Shown here piece after piece: positions 22,572 through 34,565 of a DNA stretch of 64,000 nucleotides. The position numbers and the translations under genes are program-made. The notes beneath the pieces are model-generated. The model was not told the DNA's origin and searched no databases. It saw nothing but the letters and a program-made list of their open reading frames with translations. How positions within the stretch are numbered: the first letter of the stretch is position 1; each line of letters begins with the position of its first letter. Source of the DNA: Cryptomeria japonica (Eukaryota; Streptophyta; Pinopsida; Cupressales; Cupressaceae); the NCBI RefSeq assembly GCF_030272615.1, contig NC_081405.1, positions 473,854,008 through 473,918,007 on the forward strand, read 5' to 3'.

Positions 22572-23579
22572 AACTTTTCCCTCCATTTTTTCATTCGGGA
22601 TGGCTTTGGGATTTGGCTAGGACATGACAAGCCTAGAAAATCAACACAAAAAACGTGTTTTTGAGTTTTCCTTGTTTTTCCATACTTCGCCCTGGTGGCT
22701 GACGACTTTTATTTAGCCTAAATTGATAAAAGGAAAAGGGTTATTTAAGGGAATTCTCAGCTTTCCAATAATATAATTTTTTCCTTATTTTGACTTAAAT
22801 AAATAATTATTATTCATTTTCTAGTTGAATTCTGACTAAAGTCTTGATTGATAGGTTGATTGAAAAACATCTATAACTTTCAAACGACATCACATTTTTT
22901 TAATCCAAAAGATGTGTCACATTCTCTGCTTCACATATTATAGGATTAAAAAAAAAGTATTTAATAAATTTTTGACCAAGTTAATATGGTCAAACACACA
23001 AGTTTTTTATATTTCCAAAAAGTTGTAGTAAAAAATTCATAATTAATTATTTACTTAAAAAAATTACAAAAAAATATGTCACATCTGGACATGAGTCTAT
23101 TACTTATATTTAAAATCTTATAAAAAAATATTATGATTTGATTGTGGTTAGGGTGGTCAAACATACACTGAAATTTTAGTACTACTGCATTGAAATTTCA
23201 AATTTTCATCAAATAGATTTTTTTGTTGTAAAAAAAAATCTGGTAGCTTAGAAACTAAATTCAATTTGCTACAAATTATGTTCTTAAATATTTTTAAAAT
23301 AATAAGATATTCAAATTTTCACGTCAAGTTGCATAACTTTGTTTTTCTGAAATTTCATTTTTAAGGGTCTATTTTGGCCCACCGTGATCCTACACATACC
23401 CTTTAGTTGTTTATTTTCCTAATTTATTTATATTTGCTAATACTTTTTGATATGTTTTGAAATGGTTTGAGTTCATTTAGCTTATGACTAGGCATGTAAT
23501 ACAAATGAACTCATGATTGATTTTCCACTAATGTCCATTTCCTTAGCATCAAATTGTAATACTAATCAAATTCTTGATT
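22572..23579. other. AT-rich intergenic DNA, nothing recognised
   Basis: No coding frame, LTR end or periodic repeat is apparent. A/T homopolymer runs are common. Confidence 0.6.
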
Positions 23580-24420
23580 GAACCCTAGCCCTAGCCCTCA
23601 CACTAATTCTAATTGAACCCTAACCATTGCCCCAAGCATTATCCTACAATAGTAACCCTAATTGTAGCCTCACCTTAACCCTAAACCTTTAATCTTACCA
23701 CAATTAAAACCTAATCATAACCTAACCATAAACTTATCTATACCCTAGAATTAAACACTACCTACAACGTAAACCCTAATCTAACCATAATTGAACCCTA
23801 ACCCTAATGTAATTGAATCATAACCCTAATTCTAATCGTAATTGAAATCTAACAATAACCAGGTCAACTATAATTAAACCTTCATTATAATCAAACCCTA
23901 ACCTTGACAATATCCATAATCTAGACCTAATTGAACCCAAACCATAGCCTAATAGTACCATAATTGAAACCCAACCATAACCTAACCCTAAAATTAACTA
24001 TAACTCTAGAATTAACCCCTAATTACAACTTGAACCATAATCTAACCATAATTGAACCCTTGCCCTAATTTTGACCCTAATCCTAATTGAACCCTAGCCC
24101 TAATTAAACTCTAATCCTAATCTAAACCTAACCCTAATCTACCCCAAACCCTAATCTTTATTTAACTCTAATAATAATTAGCCCTAACTCTAATGTACAA
24201 TTGAATCAAACCCTAACCCTAACCATATCAAACCCTATAACCATAATCAAACCCTAACCATAATTGGACCACAATTGAACCCTCTAATTGAACTCTATTG
24301 GAACCCTAACCCTAGCCTAATGTTAACTGTAACCCTAATTTTGCTTGAGCCATAATGCTAATTAATCTATAACATGGACCCTATTTGAACCCTAACTATA
24401 ATTTAACCCCATCTGTAAAT
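23580..24420. repeat. Degenerate telomere-like CCCTAA tract
   Basis: About 840 bp made largely of variants of AACCCTA and ACCCTAATTGA with frequent substitutions. This is an interstitial telomere-like repeat, not a chromosome end, because ordinary sequence follows on both sides. Smaller tracts lie near 15640-15800. Confidence 0.8.
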
Positions 24421-25174
24421 TAAATAATTAAAGTTGAGATAGTGTTAGGATTATAATGCTATTATTAATGCTTTATTATTCTTTAATATAAAATAATATC
24501 ATTATCTTAATCTCACATAGTTAATACTATTATAATATTATTAAATAAGAATTATAATACTAATAATATAATATTATATTAATACAATTATAGATATAGA
24601 AAACAATTATAATATAATAATATTATTACATTATAGTATAATTCTATTTAATAGTACAATACTGTATAAATATATATTAACTTCTTTAATGTCTTTTATA
24701 AAATATGTCAAGATATATCTTTCTCAAGGCACCTATTAAAGTTTAGGATTAAAAATAATAAAAATAGACACCTCCAAAAAGATAACTTTTGACATATATA
24801 ACAACAATACTTGATTAAATGAAGATCTTATTCTATAAAATGACATAATGAATAATTATGATATATTTTTTTTAATTGAAACAAAACAAAAAGCAGTAAA
24901 TAGGCTGTCAAATAAAATGAAAAGAAGTGAATCATTCCAAAATTACATAACAGCTAATATGTATAACGATTTACAACTGAATAAACAGCCCTTAACATAA
25001 AACAGTCTTCAAGAAAAGACTGATTAGAACCAGCATACCTCCTGACATAACGAAGGTCTGAAAATGAATGTATTTATACTGTTTTATATAACACTCATAC
25101 CTTGTCATGCCTTCATATTTCTCCATTATTTTACAATATATAATATAAATATATTGCAAAACTAAATCTTTTAA
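24421..25174. other. AT-rich 3' flank of the CAT pseudogene
   Basis: Very AT-rich with TATTA/TAATA runs to about 24660, then unremarkable sequence up to the CAT stop. The part nearest 25174 would be the 3' UTR of the minus-strand gene. No ORF of note. Confidence 0.6.
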
Positions 25175-27433
25175 TCACAATGTTCCTGGCTGATTTGCAT
25201 GACTAGAAATGGCGCTCTGAGAATCTCCTCCATTTTCAACATCTGAAGTAGAGGGCGGAAGAGGTTTAACAGGCTCATTATCTTTTGCAGAAGGCGAATG
25301 GGCATCATCATAGGTAGCATGGAGGCCGAACAGGACATAATAAATAAGCATGGCAGCTGTACAAAACCCAAACCTAACAAAAGCCTGGCTTTCCAGAGAG
25401 CCCATGAGGAACACATTGATTGCAATCGACAGTGAGGGCAGCCATGGCACCAACGGCACTCCCCACACTTTAGGAGTCCTCTGTTGTGGCACTTACACTG
25501 CTATTCCACCTGTACCCATCAACCACACAGCAATGCTCACAACATAACCCACCCAACCATCGCTTACTGCCCAGTAAACAGAAGTTGCCACAGAGGAGCA
25601 CACTATAACAATGAGGAAAAATACGAGGAGATGAAGCTGAGTTTGTGAGGTTTGTCCCTTCACGTAGTGTCTCCTCACTAGCAGAGCAACCGCCATCAAC
25701 ATGAAGATGAAAAGTGTGCTCAGAGAGATGAGGCCGGAAAGCACGTCCAGGCTGGAGAAAAACGCCACGCAAGCAGTGGCAGCCGTCATCACCAAGCTGG
25801 CATTAATGGGTGTACCCGTGTACTCATTCACCAATGCAAACCAGGGAGGAATCATGTGTGTCCTTGCAATGTGGGTAATGTATCTGTCAAAATCAGTTTT
25901 CCAATACTCAAGTTTACAATTTTACCCAACCTTATTTAAGGACGATCAATCTTAAACCACACACAAAAATCAATATATTAAGTCTAGAGAATGTTAGTCA
26001 ATTCTGTGTGTTTAACACTTTTAAGTCTAGAAATGTTAATATGATCTTACACATTAAGTTTTGAAAATGTCAGTCAATTTTGAATGTTTAACTCTTTTAA
26101 GTCTAAAAATATGTGTAATTTAAACTGTTCTCAAGAACCTGAATAACAAAAAGTTTACAACTTTATCCAACCTTACCTCCTCAATCAATCAAGATGCTTA
26201 AATTGTGATAAAAAAATACCTGGCCTCGGCCACTCTTCCCATCAATAGCACAGTGGTTATGCCCTTGAGAGCCCCAAGCGCCACCAAGTACTTGGCCCAG
26301 TGCATCCCTGCGGCACCAAAGGCAATAGAAAAGGCGGCGTTTTCATCTAGGAACTTGTAATTTTGCATCATACAGAGAGCCAGAGCCATGAGGCAGTAGA
26401 TCACAGTGATGGCTGACATGGAGACAAGGAGACCCAGAGGGATGTCTCTAGATGGGTTCTTCGTCTCCTCTGCCATGGTGGCAATGCTGTCGTAGCCGCC
26501 ATACGCAAAATAAATGACGGCGGCAGCCCGGAAGACCCCTTTGGGCCCATATGGCAGAAATGGCTTCAGGTTCTCTGTATTGGCGTTAGCGAAGGCGGCC
26601 ACAATCACAAACAGGATCACGAACATGTTGATGGCCGTGGCGATCCAGTTCAGATATGACGTGGCACGGGTGCTGCGCATTGCCAACATGGCTGACAATG
26701 CCAGTATGGCCACTGCAATTGGGTCCAGCATGTTGTAGCCGTTTGCCAAGCTGCTGACGTGGATGCGGAAGTCGTTTGGGTGGTGGTTCAGAAGCGTGGC
26801 GAAGTAGGAAGACCATGTCCTCGCCACCGCCGCTCCGCCAATCAGTCCATCCAGCACAATATTCCCCGCTGCAATAAATGCTGCAAAATCTCCCAATTCC
26901 ACTCAGAGGTATGCAAACGATCCGCCTGCACACAGAAAAACAATGTGGGTTGAGATGATATGAAATTCTCAACAAAAACAAAGAAAAAAGTTATGAATTT
27001 GAGGGTACCTACCTGCAACGGGTATTTCGACTGCGAATTCAGTGTAACAGAAAACAGAGAGCATAGCAGAGAGGCCCGAAACGACATAGGAGAGAACAAT
27101 GGCAGAGCCGGCATTCTTTCTGGCCTCCTGTGTAGTGAGAACAAAGATGCCTGCTCCTATAACTGATCCAAAGCCAAACCAGGTGAGATCCCACCATGTG
27201 AGAGTCCTTTTCATATCATTTTCACTCCTCAGTCTCAGCTCTTGCACCTCTGCAACTTCATCAGACCTCGAAAGCAGTCGGTCCTTAAATCGGGGCCCTG
27301 TCTGTGCAAGGGCCCTCTTGTAATTGCCCCAACTCTCAAACGACTCTCCTTTCACAAAATCCCCCTCTCTGCACTCCAAGCATCCCCTTCTCTTCCTAGT
27401 CTTCTCTTCTACACCCATCTTTACACTTCTCAC
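25175..27433 (-). pseudogene. Cationic amino acid transporter (CAT family), two nonsense codons
   Basis: This APC-superfamily permease would import cationic or other amino acids across the plasma or vacuolar membrane. Exons 27433-27013, 26925-26220 and 25883-25175 have GT-AG introns of 87 and 336 nt. Joined they give 1836 nt (612 codons), matching the roughly 600-residue plant CATs with 14 membrane spans. Recognisable parts include TWWDLTWFGFGSVIGAGIFV (TM1), AGSAIVLSYVVSGL, GGYDSIATMAEETKNPSRDI, PPWFALVNEYTGTPINA and TPKVWGVPLVPWLPSLSIA. Two in-frame stops break it: TGA at 26903-26905, where a conserved Arg follows GGSFAYL, and TAA at 25493-25495 just before PQQRTPKVW. Splice sites and the rest of the frame are intact, so decay is recent. 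A sequencing or consensus error at one stop is possible, but less likely at both. Subgroup not assigned. Confidence 0.88.
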
Positions 27434-28890
27434 TTCTACTTATCAGATTGCAAGACAGGAGGAAAAAGTTTCAGAATGGATGATGGGTAAAGGGTTGGGA
27501 TCTCCATTAAAATACTGTCTTTATGATTATTTAGTGGGGGAATCAAAATCCCTTTTACACTGAATGGAAAACTGTTCTTAGGAACACTCTGCAAATATGG
27601 TAGAACATGCTGGGACTAAAATTAAATTGTAGAGTTTTTTTGTTTTTTTGTTTTTTCTTTTATATAATGTGGAAAACTTAAGATTAACAATTTAACACAT
27701 TCCAAAAATGAGGTATTTGCTGGATTATTGGAATAAAATAAAAAATTATGGTATTGATTATGGAAACTTCTAAATTCCCCTATGTGGGCCTACCAACCAT
27801 ATTGATATGTCTACATTCAATGTATGGATGGAGTCTACATTCAATGTATGGAAGAAGTCTACATTAAAACTTCGCTATCTTTCAGATTTGTCAAACTAAA
27901 TTTAGTAATATTTTCAAATATTAGGGGAGTGAAAATATGTGAAAATCTTACACATTGCAAAATTTATAATATATGTTGTATTTATAAAGGATTTTTACAT
28001 TTGCATGTAGAAAAATTATTATTATTTATAAAATTTGAATCTAGTTTTTCTTTAAATTTTTTTTTAAATTTTTAATAATGTAGAATAGAGGAAAATTTTA
28101 AAAAATTTAGTCTAAGTAAATTCTATAAGATTAATAAACAAGCTACCAAAAGAATAAAATCCTACAAAATAACCAAATTATCAATGAAACAAATAAAACA
28201 AGTAAACCATAAGAAGCTATACCTTTATACATGTTCCATTGTGTCCTATCAACCTTTATGTTGATAATTGTTGGAATGCACAAATATTGATTCAAGATGA
28301 CAATGAGTTAAATGGACTATGCGGTATATGGAATGCAATGAAGATTAACTTACAATGCAACTATGATGATACAAATAAAGCTAATGATGTGCAAGGATGA
28401 AACTATGATTGAGATGATGAAACTATGATACTATGATGCAACTATGGAAATTTGCTAAATGATATTATGCTAAAGCCAAAGACACACTCAATTGCTAATG
28501 GATGCTTGAATTCTCTAAATTGATAGTTTGATTCTATAATTCTCTAATTTCTCTCATGTCTCAAATGAGGACGCAAGGCTTCCTTTAATAGATTTTCCAT
28601 GGCTAAGATCCAAGGTGGCAAACATCAATGATTAAGAATTGTTCATGATATATTAAATGGTCAAGATCAAATTAGTTGAGATGAGGTAGAGAAAGGTGGA
28701 AGGATAAGTGGGACCAAGAGCTGCATGTCAATGTGATGCTCACATTGACCTTTGAGAGAAGTGTGGAGGAAGAAGTCCAATTGATTAGGGAGATGGAGGG
28801 AACATTGTGTTGGCATGATTGACATAACTGATGCAGATGAAGAATGATGATTGAACCGATAAAGGACTGTTTGTGATGACATTGTGATGA
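27434..28890. other. 5' flank of CAT pseudogene and unassigned DNA
   Basis: No coding frame is supported. 27434-27700 is the presumed promoter/5' UTR side of the minus-strand CAT gene. No TATA box is convincing. 27780-27860 holds short direct repeats (GTCTACATTCAATGTATGGA). A perfect hairpin GTCAATGTGA-TGC-TCACATTGAC sits near 28727-28749. Confidence 0.5.
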
Positions 28891-28899
28891 AGAGATTGA

Positions 28900-30406
28900 G
28901 ATTGCATGATTGGATGATTTTGATCAGTTATTTGTGTTGTCATTGATGGAAACTGATGTTTACTATGTTGTATTTTGTCATCTTAGTCTTTTTGGTCTAC
29001 TGGAAAGACTTTACTGGTAAAGAAACATGAAACTGGGAATTAGGACCTTAACCGGTAAACGAGGAAATGTTTTGATTAGATCTGGCGATTGGTGATGATT
29101 GAAGTGTTGCGGTTTGGAATGTGAGTTTATATCATTGTAATATGTATCTGACCGGAACCACATCATGTTTTGGTTACCGGAAGTCATGTTTATGATTTTT
29201 GTTGTATTTTTGCTAGGGTTTAAAGACCGGTAGAGAATTCTCTTAACCAGTAATGATTTTGGGTGTGGCGGTGATCTACATCAAGTTCAAATGTTGGAGG
29301 TGACCTCAACCTGCGTAGATTGATGAATTGTTGTTTTGGCGCGTTTGAAGCTGGAATTTCTTGGGAAACAGTGAAGCACTTAGAAGAGTGTTCTAAGGGT
29401 TTGACTTTGTATCAGATCAAGTTACTGTGATGAGTTATGATCACTCAATGGTTGATATTGTCTTGTAAAATGTTGTAATGATTTGTATAATGATCTGATA
29501 TGATCTAAGATGATCTGTATTGTAAATTCTTGATGTATCTAGGGTCTAGTAACCAACCTAGTTGTAAAGGTTATTTATATTAGTTTAGTTGATGTTTGTT
29601 GTGTCAGTGGTTTTTGAGAAGAGTGTGAAGCCGAACCAGAGTGTGAGAGATCTGCTAGAGTGTAGCAGATTTGGAGCAGAAATGGATCTGATCAAGCAAG
29701 TAGTTAAGTGTTATACCTAGATCATTCATTGTTGTTCCCTAACAGTTGCAGCAGTCAAAATCCCTTAATCGGGTAGGTCCTAACAGGCCTTACATTGTAA
29801 ATCCCTTAACCGGGTAGCTCAACATTTGAGTGTTAAATCCTCTTGCGAGGTTGATCCTAATAGGTCAAAGCTCCTAACAGGGCTCATCATCTAAATCCCT
29901 TAACCGGGTAGCTCAACATCTAAGTGTTAAATCCTCTTGCGAGGTTGATCCTAACAGGTCAAAGCTCCTAACAGGGCTCATCATCTAAATCCCTTAACCG
30001 GGTGACTCCTAACAGGGCATCTTTGTAAGCTCCTAACTAGGCTAGGCTCCTAACAGGGTGCATTCCGAAAGAGTGCACAATTTTTGTGCATACCAATTCC
30101 CACCGTGGTTTTTCCCTATTTGAGTTTCCACGTGAAAAACGTGGTGTTCATATGGTGAATGTTTTTATGTGTTGTTATGTTTTATTTTTAGTTAATGCAT
30201 GTTTTATGAACACTTAGTGTGCAGACTTGATAAATCAAATTAACAGATGATTATTAGTAGATACTGATACTGGTAAATGGTTTTGTTGTTAGTTATTATT
30301 TGATTTGGTGACAGTTTTATAAGGTTGAGTTTCAGATTTGAATTTGTTGTTAATACTGATTCACCCCCCCCCCTCTTAGTATTAACTAGATCCTCTAAGA
30401 TTAACA
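28900..30406 (+). mobile_element. 5' LTR of Copia element 1 (start approximate)
   Basis: The 3' end is well placed: the LTR ends ...TTAACA and is followed two bases later by a primer site (30409). Internal landmarks match the other Copia LTRs here: GTTGTCATTGATGG near 28931, TTCCCACCGTGGTTTTTCCC (30098-30117) with GTTTCCACGT (30124-30133), and the C-run plus CTCTTAGT near 30363-30380. The 5' boundary is estimated by comparison and may be wrong by tens of bases. A 94-bp tandem repeat sits inside. Confidence 0.65.
29799..30010. repeat. 94-bp tandem repeat in Copia LTR
   Basis: Copies begin at 29799, 29893 and 29987 (partial) with AAATCCCTTAACCGGGT. They include TCTTGCGAGGTTGATCCTAA and CTCCTAACAGGGCTCATCAT. 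Related shorter blocks flank both ends. Confidence 0.88.
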
Positions 30407-30408
30407 AT

Positions 30409-30420
30409 TGGTATCAAAGC
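30409..30420 (+). other. Primer-binding site, initiator-tRNA-Met type
   Basis: TGGTATCAAAGC is one base different from TGGTATCAGAGC, the standard plant Copia site complementary to the 3' end of initiator tRNA-Met, and it lies directly after the LTR. Confidence 0.85.
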
Positions 30421-30477
30421 ATTGGTCCTATGTGTGTTGAAAGCTTAACAACTTGAGGGAAAGATCCTGAAGAAAGA

Positions 30478-31371
30478 TGATGAAGAAGGAGGGTCCCAAG
30501 TTTACCAAGGACAACTACCAGATATGGAAAGACCGGATGAAGATATAGATTAAAGGATTGGGTGCTTAGTATCAGAATCATGTGGTAAACAAGTATGTTG
30601 CTCCTACTACCAACCCCTTGACACCGGATGCGCTTAAAAACAACAAGAAAACATTCAATCCTTGGAAGCAATTGTAAGTACTTTATCTAGTTCTGACTAT
30701 ATAGATGTTCATGGATTAGAAACTGCATTTGAGGTATGGGAGAAATTAACTTGATTTATGGAGGAGATGAACATGTACAAAGAGAAAAAGAAGAAAGTTT
30801 AAGAGGAAAATTTGATGACATGAAAATGGTTGATGGTGAGAACATTGCACAATGTGGTCAAAGGATTAAAGAATTTGTACGTGGTATTAAGAGTGTTGGA
30901 GGTAAGATTGATGATGATTTTATTGTTAGTAAAATGCTTAGAACTCTCCTACCATAATCAGTTTCTGCAATTCAAGAACTGAGATCTATTTCTAAAGATA
31001 AAGTCACTGTTGATTCTCTTATTGGAAATTTGACTGCATTTGAGTTAAACAACTTTGATAAAAGTGTTTCAAAACCATCTGAACCTTCTTTTAAAGCTTC
31101 TATAACTGGTGCATCTATGAAGAAAGGAAAGGATATTTGTCATAATCATGACTGCAGGTCTAGTCATGGCGGTAGCAGAGGTGAGGATGATAATGAAGGT
31201 CATTTGATGGAACGCGAGGCACTATTGGCTAAAACATTTTCGAGAGGCACTGGTAAGTATAAAGGTAAATTACCCTTGAAGTGTTTCTCCTGCAATAAGA
31301 TTAGGCACATTGCTGCAAATTATCCTTACAGTGATAAAAAGGAAAAGTTCAGGAAATTTAAAGGAAAAGGA
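30478..31371 (+). pseudogene. Copia element 1 gag, broken
   Basis: The frame opens MMKKEGPKFTKDNYQIWKDR, typical of Copia Gag (UBN2/Retrotran_gag_2 type). It is broken by several stops before 30736, then readable as EESLRGKFDDMKMVDGENIA, RIKEFVRGIKSVGGKIDDDF and MLRTLLP. After a stop at 30955 it resumes TAFELNNFDKSV. A zinc knuckle follows as CFSCNKIRHIAANYP, where CX2CX4HX4C would need Gly and a final Cys, so the last zinc ligand is lost to Tyr. The frame ends with a Lys-rich tail before a TAG at 31372. The element is dead. Confidence 0.85.
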
Positions 31372-32400
31372 TAGAAACATTTCTATGTTGCAGTTGATGA
31401 AGGAGTAACTGATGAAGAATCAAAAGAAGATGACAATGAGGAGATAGTGTTTGTTGCTGTGAAGGAAGATTTGACTCATGAAAAGGCATTGGCGTCTCAC
31501 ATGGATAGCAGTGATGAATAGATAATAAATAGTGGTTGCTCACACCACATGACCAGTGATAGAAACAAGTTCTTATCTCTTGAACAATTTGATGGCGGCG
31601 TGGTAAGGTTTGGTAACAACTCACCCTGCATGGTTAAAGGTAAAGGAACTATTTCATTGAATGGAAAAAGTAATGTAGATGATGTCTTTTGGGCTGATGG
31701 ATTAAAACATAACCTTTTGAGTGTTGGTCAATTAATTGATAAGGGATATCTTCTAGAATTTAAAAGTAGAGTGTGCAGGATTCTTGGAAGTAATGGAGAA
31801 TTGATTGCTACTGGAAAGCAAACAAGAGGTAATATTTTTCATCTGAATACTAATGTGAATAGTTGTTTGGTGGCAAAGATTGAAGACAAGCGGTTATGGC
31901 ACAAGAGGTTTTGTCATGTGAATTTTGACAATTTGATAAAGGTTAGTAAATCGAGTATTGTGAGAGGTTTGCCCTAGCTTGTTAAACCGGATAATGTGTT
32001 ATGTAAGGATTGTCAGATGGGTAAGATGACTTTTGTATCTTTTAAGAGTAAGTCTTTCTCTTCAAAAAATATTCTAGATTTGGTTCATATTGATCTTTGT
32101 GGTCCTATGAGGACTAAGAGCTATTATGGTGATAGATATTTCATGATTTTCACTGATTATTTTTCCAAGATGATGTGGGTAACTTTTCTGATGAGTTTGT
32201 GAAGTTTTGTGATGAACAGGGAATCAAGAGGCAGATGTCAGCTCCTAGAACTCCACAACAGAATGGGATAGCAGAGAGAATGAATAGAACAATTGTTGAA
32301 GCTGCTAGAACCATGTTGATTCAAGGTGAAGTGCTGAAAATGCTTTGGAGAGAAGCAGTTAGCATTGTTGTTTACACTTTGAACCGGGGTATATGCACGA
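31372..32400 (+). pseudogene. Copia element 1 protease-integrase fragment, truncated
   Basis: Protease is seen as IINSGCSHHMTSD, where the active-site Asp of DSG is replaced by Asn, followed by GLKHNLLSVGQLIDKG. The pre-integrase block is LWHKRFCHVNFDNLIK (31895-31950). The integrase core starts LDLVHIDLCGPMRTKSY and reaches DYFSKMMWVTF near 32190. It then jumps straight to SDEFVKFCDEQGIKR, so about 45 codons with a catalytic Asp are deleted. PQQNGIAERMNRTIVEAART carries the Glu. Similarity stops after VYTLNRG near 32390, just before the transposon end. RT and RNase H are absent. Confidence 0.87.
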
Positions 32401-32401
32401 A

Positions 32402-32667
32402 GTTGTGGTACCAAAAAGGTGCCACACTTCAAAAAAAATTAAAAAAGTGCATAAGGTGCATGCACTATAGGGTGTGCGCCCTATAGTGTGCACGCCTTAT
32501 AAGGTGTGTGCCTTATAAGACGTATGTGCATTGTAAATAGCAAAAAAACCTTGCTCCGCATTTTTGCATTCCAAACCTACATTTTGGCATTTTTGGGTAC
32601 TATTTTCTTGCGCTCTCCCTTTGTAAAAGCTTGAAATTAGGCACTAAGTTGTCCGTCTCTCATCAAA
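32402..32667. promoter_or_regulatory. Palindrome-rich left end / promoter of the plus gene
   Basis: It contains a perfect inverted repeat CACTATAGGG-TGTGCG-CCCTATAGTG (32463-32488), then CCTTATAAGG and CCTTATAAG blocks separated by GTGTG. It precedes the first exon and would serve as 5' UTR/promoter or transposase-binding subterminal DNA. Confidence 0.5.
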
Positions 32668-34331
32668 ATGCTGCCACACCATTGAAGAGCTCAAAGAGGT
32701 GTGTATTTTTATTCTCTTATTGTCATTTTTTTTATTAATTTGAAGATTAAACTAGGTTTATTGATTTAAATTTATTTTCTTTATCAGGAAATGAGATTAG
32801 ACAAGAAAATGTTGAAAACACTAAATCACCTCCTCATGAAGACCATATTGAAAAAGAAGCACATCAATCAACTCCTCATGAAGACCATATTGAAGAAGAA
32901 GCACATCAAGAACCTCCTACAATCCCTAGACACCCCATAGGTACACAATAAAACCTATTAGGTCAAATAGAAAATAGCCAAAAAGAGCTTGAAGGTTTAA
33001 TCACAAGGCTAAAAGATCCCACTGGAACAAACTCCCATAGGACAAACCTTGCCAGTTCTTTGCAATCTATTGTATCTCACATACAATCTGTGAGTGGGCA
33101 AATAAATTTTTGGTCTCGTAAGAAGGAAGAACAAAAGCAATTTATGCTAACAAATTATCATATGCGGCAGTGAAGAAAAAGAAAATTAATAAATTTGACT
33201 TGTGTGCTCTTTTTACGGACCCCCAAATGAATCAACCTTTACACCCTGGATGTAGGAGATTCCCTATTCATTGTTGTCATCATGAAGGGATTAAGAACAA
33301 TTTTTGGGATAGGTGGTGGATGGTATTTGATCAGCCCCCATGCAATAATCATGAGGTACCCCAATACTTTTTGAGAAAACTATACTGTGAGTTTGTCCTT
33401 AATGAGATCCCAAACTATTTTGATTTTCTAGATTTCCAAGGTAGAGGTGGGGGTTCCTTGCATGATAGAGAGGGTGCACAGCATGATCCAAATCTCCCAC
33501 CAAGACCCTTGGCCAGACCTATGGTGGAGCATGTTATTATTCCTTCCATTGTGAAGGAGAGTATTGAGGTCGAAACTCTAGACTCGATTAGCTCACTCAC
33601 TCAGACTCTTATACAGTATGCTAGTTCTCTAGTAGAGGGTGATACGAGTGATGATGTTGATTCTTCTAGGCATCGAGTTCCAACTCATTTTTGTCGATCT
33701 TGTGGTTCTCTTTGCACTTATGATCCTAATAGTTCTAAGAATGCACATGCACAAGCAGAATCTGCTACAGAGAATATTGTCATGACAGAATCCTTACTGA
33801 ATGAAACATTTGGCATTGATACCCAGGTGAATTTCATTACAAGTTCAATTCATTCTTTTTATTAAATCTTATATGTAAATTTGAGAATATATCTAAATTA
33901 GTAAATTATTGTGATAAAAAATCAGGGTCAAAGTGTTCACAATACTAGCAACATTCTTGCAACACCCTTTTTCACTACTTCGTCGACTCCACAGGTATAC
34001 AACGAGTGAAAAAAAAAATTATTATATGTAGATAGTTGAACCTTATGTGAATGATTTTCTAATTACTCATTTTGGATGTCAAATAGTTTGATGCTAGAGC
34101 TTCAACATCAACACCTCGTAGTGTATTTCATTGACAATCTTTTACCCAGGTAAACAATTTATCTTTAATGTTGTTATTAAATAATATAGATAGTTTTGGC
34201 GATTAATCAATATACTTTGTTTAATTTTCAGATGTTGAATTTAGAGAATCCTCTTGCTGTCCACATGTCAATGGAGCATGATGTTGCTACAACAGTAGCA
34301 AGTTCAACTGCTTTAACAGAAGTATGAGACA

Positions 34332-34565
34332 TATTTGTAAATTTAGTAAATTTAGCATTACATTTGTTATCTTAATAATATGTTATTGAAAATTTTAATG
34401 ACACTTGTATTTAGTTTAATTTATATTGTGATGCTTACAAGAGGGGCTTGTCACTCTAGATCACAAATGTGCACCTGTTGTGGATGAACATCATGATTAT
34501 TTGTATGTGGTAAGTGACTATTCCATTATATGCCATTCTAAAATTCAATTTTTGTATATGCTAAC
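34332..34565. repeat. 234-bp duplication, left copy, abutting 5' LTR
   Basis: TATTTGTAAATTTAGTAAAT... to ...TATATGCTAAC recurs at 54783-55015 directly after the 3' LTR, with roughly a dozen differences. It contains one exon of the plus gene. This copy keeps the splice donor (GTAAGT) but has a damaged acceptor (ACAAG). Confidence 0.9.

Noticed and set aside
23580-24420. True telomere end
   Set aside because: Repeats are degenerate and ordinary sequence with a gene follows, so this is interstitial.
25350-27490. Several ORFs of 64-84 codons on the plus strand opposite the CAT gene
   Set aside because: They are antisense shadows of well-supported transporter exons.
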